Source: Thalassia testudinum
Taxonomy: Eukaryota > Streptophyta > Magnoliopsida > Alismatales > Hydrocharitaceae
Assembly (NCBI GenBank): GCA_037157565.1
Contig: JAZHRO010000012.1
Coordinates: 10,194,501 to 10,258,500 of the forward strand
DNA length: 64,000 nucleotides
Direction of reading: 5' to 3'
Shown piece by piece: positions 9,208 to 21,900 of this stretch; the first letter of the stretch is position 1; each line of letters opens with the position of its first letter. The notes beneath the pieces were generated by a model that was not told the DNA's origin, ran no database searches, and was given only the letters and a program-made list of their open reading frames with translations. A program made the position numbers and the translations under genes.

Positions 9208-10750
9208 AATGGTAAACTGATTTCATCTCAAGAATTTGTTGCTTTTCATACTACAAAGTCGATAGTTGCGTTATAAATTATAATTGAAATATCAATAAAA
9301 GAACATCCAGTTATAAAGAAAATGGGAATAAGAGCATCAATCTCGATGGTTCTACTTATTGATGGAATCTTGAAAGCCTACTTAATGAACCTCTATCAAG
9401 ACAAGCCTACCTTTACGAAAGAATGGAGTTGATGACTGCCATGTAGGATTATGATCAAAGAGACCACGAGGTAAGTAATGGCCCTTAATTGGCAAGATAA
9501 CCCAAAAAGAAGGAGCATGCAGAAGTCAATGACCTAAAAGCAATGAGTGACTTCACTAAGCTAGCAAAGTTGAAAAAATGCTTCAAGTATTTAGGATGAT
9601 TGCCTTCGAGGTTTCTGGTTGAACTGCAAAAGGCCTATGATCTTTAAAAATTGGTCTCCAAAATTATGCAAACATCAAATAAAGAAATTTTGTAGATCTT
9701 CACAAAAGCCAAGTAAGAAAGATCTTACTTGATCTTTTTTAGACATGCTTTTTTCATGTTACATTTACTTGTAAAGGTAGCGTGAACTCTAGTAATAACT
9801 AGGACTTTACAATTAAATTTTACTTTAAATTGAGGTTCTTATAGTCATATTCTTCTCAAAACTCTAATTGTCTAGATCTATAAAAGGCCCATGTCTTCCG
9901 CGTTGCACATTACATCTTGGATCCTTATTGTAATTTAGTTGAGTGTAATTATTTTTCTTTGTTAAACGAAGATTCAACCAAAAGAAATTTCAGTTGGTGA
10001 ACAACATGATAATGGTTAGCAAATGGTGTCTAAATAACAATAACCATTAGTTGTAGCAAGGCCACACAAAGGTTGGATAATAGTGCACACTAGTAATTAA
10101 TTAAAGATTGATGGTAAAGATTGAAGTCATTGGTTGTGCTAAAAAAGTGGTAAGAGGGCCCGCGGCTACACATATAGAACACAGGTGATTGAAAGATTAC
10201 ATAATAACACAAGCAATGCTTTTGGACATGTGGAGTAAGGGAGAGGGCAAGACCTTTATTGGGCTTCTTCATCCCTTATAAGCAATATGCTTTGTGGGGT
10301 TTGGAAGAAGGGTTGTTTCATAACCTTTCAACAAATTACAAGTTGATCATTGTGGGTTGATTCAAAGAAAAGGCCTTTAACTCTATTAAATCAACAACTT
10401 GTGTTTCTCAAGCCATATTAAGAGCAATTGTTGTCTGATTCAAGCAATCCATGAGTCAAAACTTAGATTTTGTCATGCTCTATATGGCACAAATAGTTTA
10501 GATAGAATAAGCCTTGATTTTTATATCACAATAGTTGATGTAGTTTTCTCTAATTTCGAGGCATTTGGGGAGAATCCAACCAAACAAGTGTGATTAAACT
10601 ACTTCCATGCATCGGACCAAATTTCACAAATATGGCAATGAAGTCTGAGATCCACAAATTTGATCTAAATGATAGTTTTAGAATGTGACAAATTAAATGC
10701 ACATGATTCTAGTAAAACAAGGTCTTGAGTGGCCTCAAATGGACCAGAGA
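9208..10750 (+). mobile_element. Decayed Ty1/copia LTR plus 5' internal region, copy 2
   Basis: This is the second diverged copy of the 6840-8890 unit, about 2.3 kb downstream and in the same orientation. It shares TTTCTCAAGCCATATTAAGAG (about 10397), the GTTGATGTAGTTTTCTC stretch (about 10533) and the gag-like start with Lys-Ser-Glu-Ile (about 10640). It lacks the MITE-like insert. The 64-codon frame at 10399-10593 is a remnant with no function assigned. Confidence 0.55.
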
Positions 10751-10992
10751 AAACAATCTAATCGATGACTGCAAAACAAAAATGCAAATGTGAACATGAG
10801 GATCAGGCATAAAATTATGCCTATCAAATGAAGTTCATCTAGAGGTTGTCAAGGAGGAGAAATCCATAACCACCTTAATTATTGACATTAGAATCTTTTT
10901 GCATGGTTAGTCAATCACACTTAAATCTAATAATATTCATGCTCATATTATAAAAAGCACATCTATATAATTACATTTCAATGTATCGCATT
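10751..10992. other. Spacer between copia remnant and solo LTR L1
   Basis: This is AT-rich sequence with no gene. It ends in GCATT (10988-10992), the proposed left target duplication of L1. Confidence 0.4.
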
Positions 10993-13787
10993 TGTTACAA
11001 CCCGTTTTCGACTCCCTATAGAAACTGAGAATAGCTCTCTTCGACGAACCCCGAGACCTAGTCGTCCAACGAGAAACAATCAAATGTATACTCATTCCAT
11101 AACCATACGTGCAATGTAACTAAGCAGAAAGTACATAAGAGATAGTAAAGGAAACAGAACAGTATATCTCAAGGATATAACATGACACAAGCAGAAAAGT
11201 ACAATTACGAACATAGCCATCACAACAGAAACTGGTAGAAATATAACTGAACATAATAGAACAGTCTACAGGCTACTCACTACTAACAAAACTCTGCAGT
11301 AGAAAAGAAGGAAGGACTATGGCTGGGCTCGATTGGGCCCAATGCCCTCAGCAGACGGTGGCGCTGGCTGCTCAAATCTCTGACCTGAATATGGTTATAG
11401 AAAGTCGTGATTAGCTAACGCTGAGTAGAGTGGCGGTTAAGTCATTTATATGCAACTAAACATAATTAAACAAGCAACTAGCTAATTATACTTTGCCGGT
11501 TATTCATTATCATTCATTTTTGTTTATCTCATTTATGCATTTCTGAGTCGAGTACTCTAATCAGGATCCATAACATTGTTAAATTTTTTTGTTCCCTAAG
11601 GGAACGATCTCTATTAATATCTCACTTGAAATTTTCCTACGATAAAGGATGTACACGTGGTACTCTCCTAGCTGAGAGAGTCTCCCATGGTAGTCCTACA
11701 CCTGGTCTACTATCTCGAGGTCATAATCGCGACGTAGCGGTGACTACGGCACGCGCGATAAGTGTACGGGTAGCTACCTCACACTAGCACGCGGTTAGTC
11801 GTTTCCGCTAGCGGGTACGCCCAAAAGTATAGCACAGAACAGCACAAGGCCTTTCCTTCTCAAAACATGGGTCTCGTCTCTCAGAATAGAGCAGGGGTCT
11901 CACCCCTCCACAGTCCGCGTATCCTCGTCCGATTATCTTGGTTCTCCCAGTGGGCCTAACAAGAGTCGGTGTAAGGTGGCTAGTCCTAACCCCGGGCCCC
12001 ATGGGGCGGCTAACTCCCTCCCTACAATAAGTATCTCACCTCGGTACCACGTACGCAGGGGCCAAACAGGAGTCGGTGTAGAGTGACTAGTCCTAACCCC
12101 GTGTCTCAACATAAGGGGCGGCTAGCTCCCCTCTACACTAGAGGGACGGTGGTTCCCTTGGTACCGCGTACGCAAGACAATCTCTCTCCTTGGTACCGCA
12201 TAAACAAGGGCTAGCTCACTTTCCACACTAAAGAGACAGATGCTCTCCTCGGTATACGAGGGCCAGCGCACTTCCCTTGACCAAGTCCGAACAGCTGCCC
12301 ATAGGCAATATGTTCCAAATCCATCTGGCTTTTCGTACTACAGTATTCTTGGTTTCTTTCTAAATTCCCTGTAGGGTTCGTACATGGACTTTCTTATTTC
12401 CATATTTGATTCGTTACATGTAGAATAGGCAACTCAAATTCCACCATCGATTACTCAGTACAGGTATGTATTTCCATTCATAACATAGTTCATTAAAGGT
12501 AGTACAGGCAGCTCATGATTTATTTTTTTTTAGGAAGCATCATAGTAACTCAATCATTCATTAACTACACATGCATTTCTTCCAACCCTAGTGTTCATTT
12601 CACAACCTAGAGTTCAATCGAATATATTCTAAAGTAACATGCATTTGTCTCTTTTCAGTCTTAGGGTTATCTCATAACCTAGGGTTCAAATAATTCTACG
12701 CATGCAATTAAATTATTAATTCTGGGATTAAGGTGAAAACCACTCTACCAGGGTAACTGGGTGGAATGAAGGCTCGTACGGTAGCTCTCGACTTCTCCGC
12801 AAGTCTCATGTACACTACGGACTTGAGACCTATCACATTAACCAATGTCAAAATGAGCTCAAAACTACATAGACACTATACCATTATGTGGAGAATTTCG
12901 AATGGAAACTAATGATATTTCATTTGTGGGAAACCGACTCCGTTTGGGCCCCGAACAGGCCCAAAAACACCAACTCTAATCAAGATCAGACGTCTGGGAA
13001 GAGTCCCAAACGTCTTAACGGAACTCAGTGACTCACCTTGCTCTCTGTGTCTTTTTCAAACGTCTGGAACTCCTTGCAGACGTCTGAGGGGATCTTCAGA
13101 CGTTTGGCAACACTCTCGGATGTCTGAAACCACCTCGATCCTCGCACCAACATGCCTTTCCAACCTTTGACACATGCATGCAAGGTCAGAACTTGGCAGG
13201 GAATGATGATTGAAAATTATGCGCTATCAGACGTCTGAGATTACCTCTGGACGTCTGGCCAGACGTCTGATGGTCTCTCCAGACGTCTGATTCTGCAGAA
13301 AAATGATTCCACAGAACCGTTTGCGAGCTCTCTCTCCCTTGCGTTTTGCTGCAACGGCAACGACCCCCACAGCAGCAGCTTCTTTTGTCGCTTCCCCCTA
13401 CTCTCCTACATGCACTCCTCTCCTCCGTGCTCCTTCGATCCTCCGCTCTCCCTCTCCTTCTCCTTCCCCTCCCGCTCAACTGCTGTGTGATGTGCGAATG
13501 GAGGAGGGGGGTTTTTATGGAGTTTAGGGCATGGGGGAGGGAATGGCGTGAAGTATGGGGGGAAATGGGGAGGAGTGGAGAGGAATTGGGGAGATGGCGT
13601 GAGGTACGGTGGAGGGGTGAGGTGCTTGTGGGGTAGGGGTGTGGGGATGGGAAAATTGCGGGGGCACCCCCGTAAGTTCTCTTTTTCCCTTGCATATCCA
13701 CAATAAAAAACCTAAGGGGGTTAAAGTTGCACAAAAACCCCTAAAAATTCTGGAAATGCCAAACGACCCTTGGGAAGGGTCATTTCA
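10993..13787 (-). mobile_element. Solo LTR L1, Ty3/gypsy type, about 2.8 kb
   Basis: On the minus strand the LTR starts TGAAATGACCC (13787) and ends GGGTTGTAACA (10993), an imperfect terminal inverted repeat. The flanks are GCATT (10988-10992) and ACATT (13788-13792), differing by one transition. Its body is the inverted counterpart of L2: the stretch around 11750-11830 (ACGTAGCGGTGACTACGGCA, CCGCTAGCGGGTACGCCC) recurs in reverse complement at about 18500-18610. A TATA-like box, CCATAAAAACC, lies at about 13512-13520 (minus). The 182-residue minus frame at 13186-13734 and its plus shadows are low-complexity LTR translations. No internal region remains next to it. Confidence 0.72.
12986..13295. 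repeat. AGACGTCTG-type array in L1
   Basis: About ten variants of (C)AGACGTCTG occur in 310 bases. Some are exact (near 12990, 13080, 13230, 13262, 13282). Others are decayed to AAACGTCT, GACGTTTG or GATGTCTG, as expected from C-to-T change at the central CG. Confidence 0.8.
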
Positions 13788-13792
13788 ACATT

Positions 13793-13991
13793 CTATAACT
13801 GGAGCTAGAGAATTTGAATGTGAAAGTTGAAAATAATGCTAAGGCACCTTGTCATTGTTATATTTCATTGCCATTGTTTCATAAGCATTCTAGGAAGAGT
13901 TTCGTATATGGCTAAAATGAAATATTAATGGTTAACATCAAGTCATCTTCAATCTTCAAAGAACTAAAAGATAAGGATTTAACGAAAAGTG
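13793..13991. other. Spacer between solo LTRs L1 and F
   Basis: About 200 bases of AT-rich sequence without coding signal. Confidence 0.4.
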
Positions 13992-13996
13992 GCTAG

Positions 13997-16233
13997 TGTT
14001 AATGTCGCTAAAGTCAGGTTTTAAAACTTGCGTCGTAGTATAGGTGACTAAAGTGACATTAACACTTAAATTTATACTGCTCAAGTTATTAAAGTAATCT
14101 GAGGTCGTTCGCAGGAAGCAAAAGTGCGTAATTACCACTATTTGAAATGTTCACAAATTACTTGGATGAACTTGTAATACAGAATCAATCATAAATATCA
14201 AACAAGTTCATAATCGCATTCTATTATGCAATTTAAATACAGCAAATCAAATGTGACAAATGTTATGACAAATGCTCAATAAAAATTATTAAACAAATAA
14301 TAGTCAAGTATTTCTCTACTTAGGCATAATTGAGCATCAACAAGAGTGTTTGGCAAAATATAGCATTAAGAACACTCAGAAACCAAAATTAAGGCAAAAT
14401 CAATGAGAATTTCATATCTGCCCTTGCGTTGTCATGATTATGTCCTTGATGTTTGCACTTAGGCCCTCACAAATTGTGTCGATCAGGTCCTTTTCTCATG
14501 AAAAGGTCCCTCGACCTTTTCTTCTCTTCTTCTCCCCAACCGATGGCCTTCGCCGGAGCACAACCGGCCTTGGTCACCAACTGTTGGATGGGGTCGACTA
14601 AAGGGGGGAAGAGGCCATGGAGAGGTCATCGACTTGGTGGAGGTGATGGATCGGCAATCGATGGAGTGTCAATGGCGGAGGGAACCGACAGAGTTGGAGA
14701 AGAAGTGTGTTTCGACAGATGTCTCTAGCATGGCCTACATGTCAAACCACAAGTTGAAAGACCCTGATTAAATGCTTAAAAGCTCCGACGTGATGAGCTA
14801 GAGCAAAGCCTCAATCGAATGGGTCATGGAGACGGCCAAATGGAGCTTGCGATGAAGCTCCTCAAGCTCATTAATGGGTGTGCGTGGCGAGGGTGATGGA
14901 GGTGGTGAACAGAGCCGTGGAGCTCCAGCTACCTAAATGAGAGTGAAAGAGAGAGAAGCCCTAAGTCTATTGGACGAGAGGAGGGAGGAGACGACCTACT
15001 GGTGAAGGCTGACAACGACGAGGTTGGGGGTGAAATCGGAGTGAAGGAGGCAAGAAGCTTTGAAGCTTCGCGTGAAGCTTCGTGCGAGGGTAGGGAAGAG
15101 AATACCTCTCCCAATTTTGGTGGAAGAGCGATGGACGAAGGGTTTAAGTGAGGCTCCAAGGTGTAGAGTGACGGATGAAGGGTTTGAGTGAAGCTCCAAG
15201 GTGCATGTCAATGGCGGCTTGAGGAAGAAGAGGAAGAGGAGGAACAAGCCAAATTTTTGCATAAATTTGATCCATGGATGGTGGCCAACCTTTATAGAAG
15301 AAGATTCGTGTGAAAAGATGCGAGGAGGAGCGGCAATGATCTTCGCAAACCATGAGAAATAGTGGATTCTTTGACCGCAGATTGCGAGCTCCAGTCGTGG
15401 TCATTTGCGACAAAATTGCCTCCTTTTGATGTGGGCTTGACCGAGGACGAAGTCCTCTTTAAGAGCTCGTGCCCAATTGAGGCCCGAATCGAACGAAAAT
15501 CGAGCTCAAAGCTCGTCGTGGAGGGCGTCCATGGCTGAGTTGCTGGTAGGGGCCTTTCGGTGAAGAAGATAAAGTAAGGGGGCCATTTGCAAGAAAACTT
15601 GAAAGATAGGGGGCATTCGCATGAAATTGGGTTTTCAAGGGTTAAAATGCAAACTGAGCTAAGATGAAGTCCAAATGAACCCAAATATTTATAGTATCCT
15701 AATTTTTGTCTAAGGAATTTAATTGTGACTTTAATTTTAGGTTTTGATGATTTTTGCATGGTCAATTTAACCCAAAATGTACTAAATACCCGCCTACATT
15801 TCTATTTAAGGTCAAAATAGATTACGTTTGTCAAATTGACAGTTACAAACCTTATAAAATATTTTTAAATAAATTTTAAAAGGTTTATATTACATTTCTT
15901 TCCATTGAAACCATTTTAATTGAAATGGGGTTGAAATTAGGAGTTTTAATTAAATATTAACACTCAATTTAAATGAAAATATTAAATTACTTAATATCAA
16001 CCCACTTTTAGGATATTTAAGCTCAATTAACCTTTAATTCACCATAAGTTCTCCTTTTAGCCATTCTGTATTTATAATTGTTTGTGAAAATTATAAAATT
16101 AACCCTTATTTTTGTTAAATCTTCTCTCTTTAGCCCTGATTGAATTATACTTTTCTGTATATTAATTAGGTGAATTTAACTTTAAAACTTAATGAAATTA
16201 AGCTAGGTATAGAGGATGATGGCGATGCCATCA
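13997..16233 (-). mobile_element. Solo LTR F, Athila-like LTR family, about 2.2 kb
   Basis: The plus-strand ends are TGTTAATGTCGC and GGCGATGCCATCA. The flanks are GCTAG (13992-13996) and ACTAG (16234-16238), one transition apart. The left end shares TTGCGTCGTAGTATAGG and a GAGGTC ... GGAAGCAAA stretch with D at 31850-31940. The right part shares a block (GTCAATTT ... AAAACCC-type, then AGGTCAAAATAG) with the LTRs of B, C and D, which fixes the orientation as minus. A TATA-like CTATAAAGG lies at about 15291-15300 (minus). The 91-157 residue open frames inside are not family-like. Confidence 0.7.
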
Positions 16234-16238
16234 ACTAG

Positions 16239-16611
16239 TGATAGGTAGTAGCGAGAAATAATATTGTAAAGTGGAGTTCAACAAAGGAGTGTATGCATAA
16301 GAGATCAATTTATAACTAGCACAAGAAGAGGATGTCTTAATTGGTGATTTTTGTAAACTCCAAAATAAAGAGAAAGGAAGGAAGATCAATTTGAGAAGTT
16401 AAAAAATATTCTAAAGATACAAGTTTTATGGATGTGGAACCAAGAGATTGTGGCTATATGCTCATGGCAATGGATCCATATAAATTGAAAGATATTCAAC
16501 TCTTAGATTTGTGTTATTCATATCACATATTCGTCAACAAGAGTTGTCCCTATACCTATGAGTCTCTTTAAAATGGAGTTGTACTGACAAGAAACAATCT
16601 ATGTTGTTGGA
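16239..16611. other. Spacer between solo LTRs F and L2
   Basis: AT-rich sequence with no gene. The last five bases, TTGGA, form the left target duplication of L2. Confidence 0.4.
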
Positions 16612-19250
16612 TGTAAAGACCCATTCTGATTTGAGCCTTTTAAGACGTCTGGATTGTCAGTCAGATGTCTGGACACCTTCCCAGATGTCTGGAAATTGAA
16701 AAAAATCTGTAGCGCAGTTCGTTCTGCGTGCAACCAGCGTGCAGATCTCTCTCTCTCTCCTCTCTTCTCCTTTTTCCCCTCTCGTCGAACCCTAACCCCT
16801 TGCCTATAAGAGCACCCCCTTCCTCCCCTCTCCACTCCACCACCTTACTCCCCACTCCACTACCATGAGTGAGGCGTGCGAGAAAGAGGGAGCGAGAGCG
16901 AGGAGGAGAGGGCGTGAGGAGGAGAAGGCCAACGTCGCGAGCTCGTGGAGGCTCGCTGGAGTGTTGCACGGCCGCTGTGGCACGTGCAGGAGGAGGAGAG
17001 TGTCGGGGCATCATCCCCGACTTCTTGTAGTGGGCGGAGCTATAGCAGAGCAGGAGGAGCCGCGGCGGAGCGCGGTGAGAGAAGTGGGGACGCGGTCAGA
17101 TATTGGAGTTTTTCCAGTATCAGACGTCCAGAGTGCCTTCTGGATGATGGACTGGACGTCTGGCGATGACACCGGACATTTGAAAGCGAGTATTCATGCA
17201 GGTACGTCTTGCAGTTTCAGCCATGCAAGCCGCACCGTAGAGGCGATTTGCTGGGCTAAAAAGGAAAAGGGTTGTGCTGCTTTGTCATGCGCAGGAGCAG
17301 CTTTGGGAAGGCGTGGGGCACGCCCTCCCACACTTTTCGGACGTCTGGATAGCTTACCAGACGACCGGAGGCATCCCCAGACGACCAGAGGACAGATCAG
17401 ATGTTTGGAGCTGGGTCCAAATGGTCACGGAAGAGTCCTGGATTTCTAAAGTTGTCACATGAACCTGAGGTGAGACTCTGTTGACATTTAAGATGTCTGG
17501 ACTTTAGGCCAGACGTCTGATTTGGGTCTGCAGACTTCTTTTTGACCCGTTTAGGGTTCGATCGGGATTCGTTTTATGCAAACAAAATATCTGTGGTTTC
17601 CTTGTGAGTTCCTCTACATGTTAGAAACCTTTACATACTGTTTTGAACATTCCACTGTGATGTGTTCCTTGGTATAAGATTTCAATCTGTTGCGTGTCTA
17701 GGGCTTGCAGAGGCACATGGGTCTGCAGTTCGAGCCCCCAGTACTCCCGGATTATCTGGTAGAGTGGTTTCCCCCCTGTTCTATTTATGAAACATGAATG
17801 CAAATATGAAAATTAGATAACTAGAAACCTAGGATGTGGCATGAATCCTAGGATGAGAAATAGTTGCACTGTTTGTGTGTGTGATTGAGATTGTAATCAT
17901 AAATGAATGAGCTGAATTGTTGGCAACTGCCCGTTGGTAAATACGAGCTGCCTGTTGAAATATGAAATGCCTGTGATAACTAAATAGTTACCTGTGATAT
18001 CGCTTGTGCATGTGTTAAATTGTGGAAATACGAGCTGCATGTGTATAATACGAATGTAATTGTGAATGATGAAACCTGGTATGGAATAATATGGTGAATA
18101 TGAGCATGAACCCTACGAGGAGTTAGGAGTAGAGCTCCTATGGATGAATGGAAAGGCCTGGAAATGTGGATGGGAAGTGTGCTGGCCCTTGAGTACGTGG
18201 TACCAAAGAGAGCGACTGTCCCCTTTTTAGTGTAGAGCGGAGCTAGCTGCCCTTGGGATGGGTCCCGGGGTTAGGATTGGCCACTCTACACCGACTTCTG
18301 TTGGCCCTCGCGTACACGGTACCGGGGAGAGCTACTAGTGTAGGGAGGGAGCTAGCCACCCCATGGGGCCCGAGGTTCAGCTAGCCACCCTACACCGACT
18401 TGTTAGGCCAATGGGCAAACCGAGCTAGTCAGACAAGGGTGCGCAGACTGTGGAGGTGCGAGACCCTTGTTTCTGAGAGGGTTAGGCCCTATACTGTTCC
18501 TTGCTGTATTTTGGGCGTACCCGCTAGCGGAAACGACTGACCGCGTGTCAGTGCGGGGTAGCTACCAGTGCGCTTATCGCACGTGCCGTAGTCACCGCTA
18601 CGTCCGTCTGTGACTTCGGGGTGGTTGACTGGGTGTAGGATTACCACGGGGGACTCTCCCAGCCAAGAGAGCACTACGTGTGCCTTCTAATTTTTGGAAA
18701 AGACTGCAATTAAGATCATTCCCACGAGAAACATGCGAGATCAAGAAAGAAATCTGAAAGTAAACCAATGGGGTGAAAAGGAATTACTTGTAAAATAAAA
18801 TAATTGGAGAAGATATATTTACCTGCTAGCTTTTATTGCTTTAGATAGTTTGGTTACCACTTTACTCAGCGTTCGCTGACTCCATTTTCTCATAACCTTT
18901 TACAGGTCCAAGAGTTGAGCAACTTGAGTTACCGGCTGCAGAGGGTGCTGGGCCTAGTCGAGCCCAACAGTAGTTTTCTTATTGTTGTTGTACTCTCTTT
19001 CTGCTAGTGAGTTTCAGATTGTTGTTACTGTACTTTTATTCTATTTCCCTGTTGTTGTGGTGGTATGTACTGAACTAGCAGCTTTTATTTTCTTTACTAC
19101 TTGTACGCTTTTACTGTTAGTTACATTGCATGGTGAATGTAGTTTATTTTCCTACTTTTCGGTTATTTCTTGTTGGACGACTGGGTCTTGGGATTAGTCG
19201 AGTCGAGCCGGTCTCGGATCTTGTAAGGATTCGGGAACCGGGTCATAACA
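16612..19250 (+). mobile_element. Solo LTR L2, Ty3/gypsy type, 2,639 bp
   Basis: The LTR starts TGTAAAGACCC and ends GGGTCATAACA, a near-perfect terminal inverted repeat. It is flanked by an exact five-base duplication, TTGGA, at 16607-16611 and 19251-19255. A promoter-like CCTATAAGAGC sits at 16802-16812, followed by a CT-rich leader. The block at 18440-18680 is the reverse complement of the L1 block at about 11650-11890, so the two belong to one family in divergent orientation. The 194-residue plus frame at 16865-17449 begins just after the TATA box, but it is Arg/Glu-rich low-complexity sequence that also reads across the GACGTC repeats; I do not regard it as a gene. Confidence 0.85.
16650..17525. 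repeat. AGACGTCTG-type motifs in L2
   Basis: At least eight variants are spread before and after the TATA box: TAAGACGTCTGG (about 16650), AGATGTCTGG twice (about 16672 and 16683), CAGACGTCCAG (about 17121), TGGACGTCTGG (about 17152), CGGACGTCTGG (about 17338), AAGATGTCTGG (about 17489) and CAGACGTCTGA (about 17511). A related AGACGACC form occurs near 17360-17390. Confidence 0.75.
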
Positions 19251-19255
19251 TTGGA

Positions 19256-20199
19256 CAATTGGGATGGGAATATTTGAGTTCAAGATGCATGTCGGGACTA
19301 AGATTTCCTTGATGAATGTTTGCTATATTTGAAAGGAACAAATGCTTTGTTCCATGGCATCAAGGAAGTGTGAAAATTGAGCTCTTAAAATATTCAATTC
19401 ACAGACCAATTCGATGCCAGAAATCGATAAATGAATAAATAAATGCTTTAATATTGAAATCACATGAGGAGAACTAAGTTCTTTCCATTTTGGGATCCCA
19501 TAAAATAAGAATTTTACCTTCATGGGTGGCATAGAATAGCACCCCACATGAAATGCCTCCTACAATGACTCTCAGTGCAAAGGAGACCCTTCTTCTTAGT
19601 AGGTTGATGAGACCTGTAGTGCTAAGAACACCAAATTCACGCTTTTTGCAAACTCCTTCGGGAAACCCAAGGGTAATGTTTACCTCCTTCCTTGAACTAA
19701 ACGTTCTCTTGACGATCAGAATACCTCCAGAGAAGATGCTCTAGAAATCAAATGTCCAGGATGCAAGTTGGACATCTGATGTACGTTGTTCTAGATGTTC
19801 AAAAGGAGTGTTGGGTGCCCATAATACCTTCCAAACCTCTTCTAGAAATTCTAAATGTCCAATCTAGAAGGGAAGGAAGTAGAGATGGCACCCTTCTTCC
19901 TTGTTGTTTCGCTAGTGGTTGAGGGTTTTGGGTTTAATTGGATTTATTAGCGTTTCCTCTCATTCCCTTTGGGAGATATTTATAGGGATCTAACAAATCC
20001 TAATATGATAGGAGCTGTTGGATCTAATCTAATAGTTGGATTCTATTTCTACTTAAATTTTGCTTGATGGCACTTTTATAAAATTGAGCCAATTTGGTTT
20101 TGGTACCTAAATCACATTTAATTGCTATCCAAACCCTTTTGAAACAAGACCTAACAACTTAGGCACAATTAAATGTTAAATCAAATATTATTTAACTCT
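19256..20199. other. No gene seen
   Basis: AT-rich sequence right of L2. The short frames at 19323-19744 lack recognisable features. The stretch is probably old repeat. Confidence 0.4.
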
Positions 20200-21511
20200 T
20201 TAAATAACATTTGACTTCTCTACAAGTAGAAACCTTATTGCTTTGTCATCCCAGCGTAATTCAAATCTAGACCTAACCTAAGGTAGTGCAGGTAAGTATG
20301 GGTTAGTCTTACAAGGAGGGAATAAAGATGAAACCTAGGGATGATTAGATTAATTACCATCAATTTTCAACCTAAGGATGCATACAAAACCTAAACAAAT
20401 GTAAGACACAAACAAACTAATGCAACATAGAAACCTAGAATGTGTATCCGACAGTTGAAAATCCTAGATGAATACTTAGCGTGCTAAGAAAAGTTCCTCA
20501 AAATTGAATGATACTCCTAACAACCGAAACTAAGGACCCTCTAAAAATCACGGCCTAACCCTAAGTTTATTGTTCCTAGATGATCAGTGAAGTTTCTGCT
20601 TGAAATCAGGATTAAGAAATGATACTCATATAATTCATGAATTTTATAAATTTTTATACATTGAATCTGACCACAAAAATTGATATATATGTAGTACACC
20701 TAATGGGCAACCTATAGAAAGACTAATAAAATTACTTGCAAAATATAAATGGAGATACAATTGATGCAACACATGACTCTTAAATCTAACGCTACAATAA
20801 TTTTTGATTTTTTTATATAAATGATCTACCTATGAAATTTGGGGTGATCCTAAACTAAAATGCAAATCAAAATAAACTTGAATGAAACTAGGGAGATATA
20901 AATTGATGGTATTAATGTTAAATGCAATTTTATAATCCTAATACATGTAGGAATCAACTAAACGAAACAAAACAAACATGAGAGATCAAATCCTAGTGTG
21001 GAGGAGATCTGCCATCAATTCATTGCCTTTACACATCAACATCATTCCTGTTTATCACTCAGGGAACTGACATAGAGTGCACTTACACCACCACTAACGA
21101 TCTCCTTCCTCGTTGATGCAAATGATGCATATGATGATGCAAGGACACTGCAAATATAGTTACTTCAGACGAAATGGAGATGGAGAGAGAGGAATGACAA
21201 GAGAAAGAGGGATAGGCCAAGCAAGAGGTTCCTCTGATAGGGGCCTTCACCCCTATTTATAGAGGTTTGGAACCATAAAAAGGGTTCAAATAAAATCACT
21301 AAATTCATGACTATAATAAGGACAAGGGTTCTTTTATCCCACTCCTTTCTCAAACTCGGACAAAAAAAAAAAAAAAAGAACATCGAGCTTCTTCCGATGT
21401 TGCTTTTTGTTTTCTCCACGAGGATGCCTCTCACGCGTGATATCCATTCATGCTGGGCGCCATCCACGAGATCGTGCCTCCCCTCCATTCCTTGTGAGAG
21501 CCCCGTGTGCC

Positions 21512-21548
<37 letters not shown>

Positions 21549-21900
21549 TTTTTTTTTTTGACGTGCTCTACAATTCATATGCAGTTCAAATCGTCAGCAC
21601 GTATTCCTTCCTCCAACAAGTTTGTACGAATGCCCTCCTCAATAGTCACTGTACATATATTTATATATATTATTTGGGTTAAGTTGTGGAGAAGCCCCAC
21701 GAGTGGGCTTGCCATCGATCCAAGAGCCCTTGCATTTTCGACATTTATACATGTATGTACCTATCCCCTTTTTCTCTTTCCTTCTCCATGAATAGGTTCT
21801 CTCAAGCTGTTGATTGTTCTACTTTCATCTCCGAGGCTAATTCTGATCACTTTGCAACAAAAACACAAAAATATTATAAACATGGAATTTTATCCTATAA
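20200..21900 (-). mobile_element. Possible decayed LTR of an Athila-like element
   Basis: A TATA-like CTATAAATAGGGG on the minus strand (about 21250-21262), in a moderately GC-rich leader, and a GAGGTTTGG context resemble promoters in the other long LTRs of this window. An Athila pol tail on the same strand lies upstream at 23248-23466, so this could be its 3' LTR. I could not find both LTR ends or a polypurine tract, so the limits are rough. Confidence 0.3.
21513..21559. repeat. (ATT)12 microsatellite plus T run
   Basis: ATT repeats cover 21513-21548 and are followed by a T homopolymer. The poly-Asn, poly-Ile and poly-Tyr frames here are artefacts of this run. Confidence 0.95.

Noticed and set aside
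13186..13734. 182-residue minus frame with Pro/Ser/His-rich start and Arg-rich middle
   Set aside because: It lies inside solo LTR L1, over the promoter leader. Composition alone explains the open frame.
16865..17449. 194-residue plus frame starting just after a TATA box
   Set aside because: It lies wholly inside solo LTR L2, is Arg/Glu/Gly low-complexity, crosses the GACGTC motifs, and the related L1 has no matching frame.
21165..21578. Poly-Asn / poly-Ile / poly-Tyr open frames
   Set aside because: They are translations of the ATT microsatellite on both strands.
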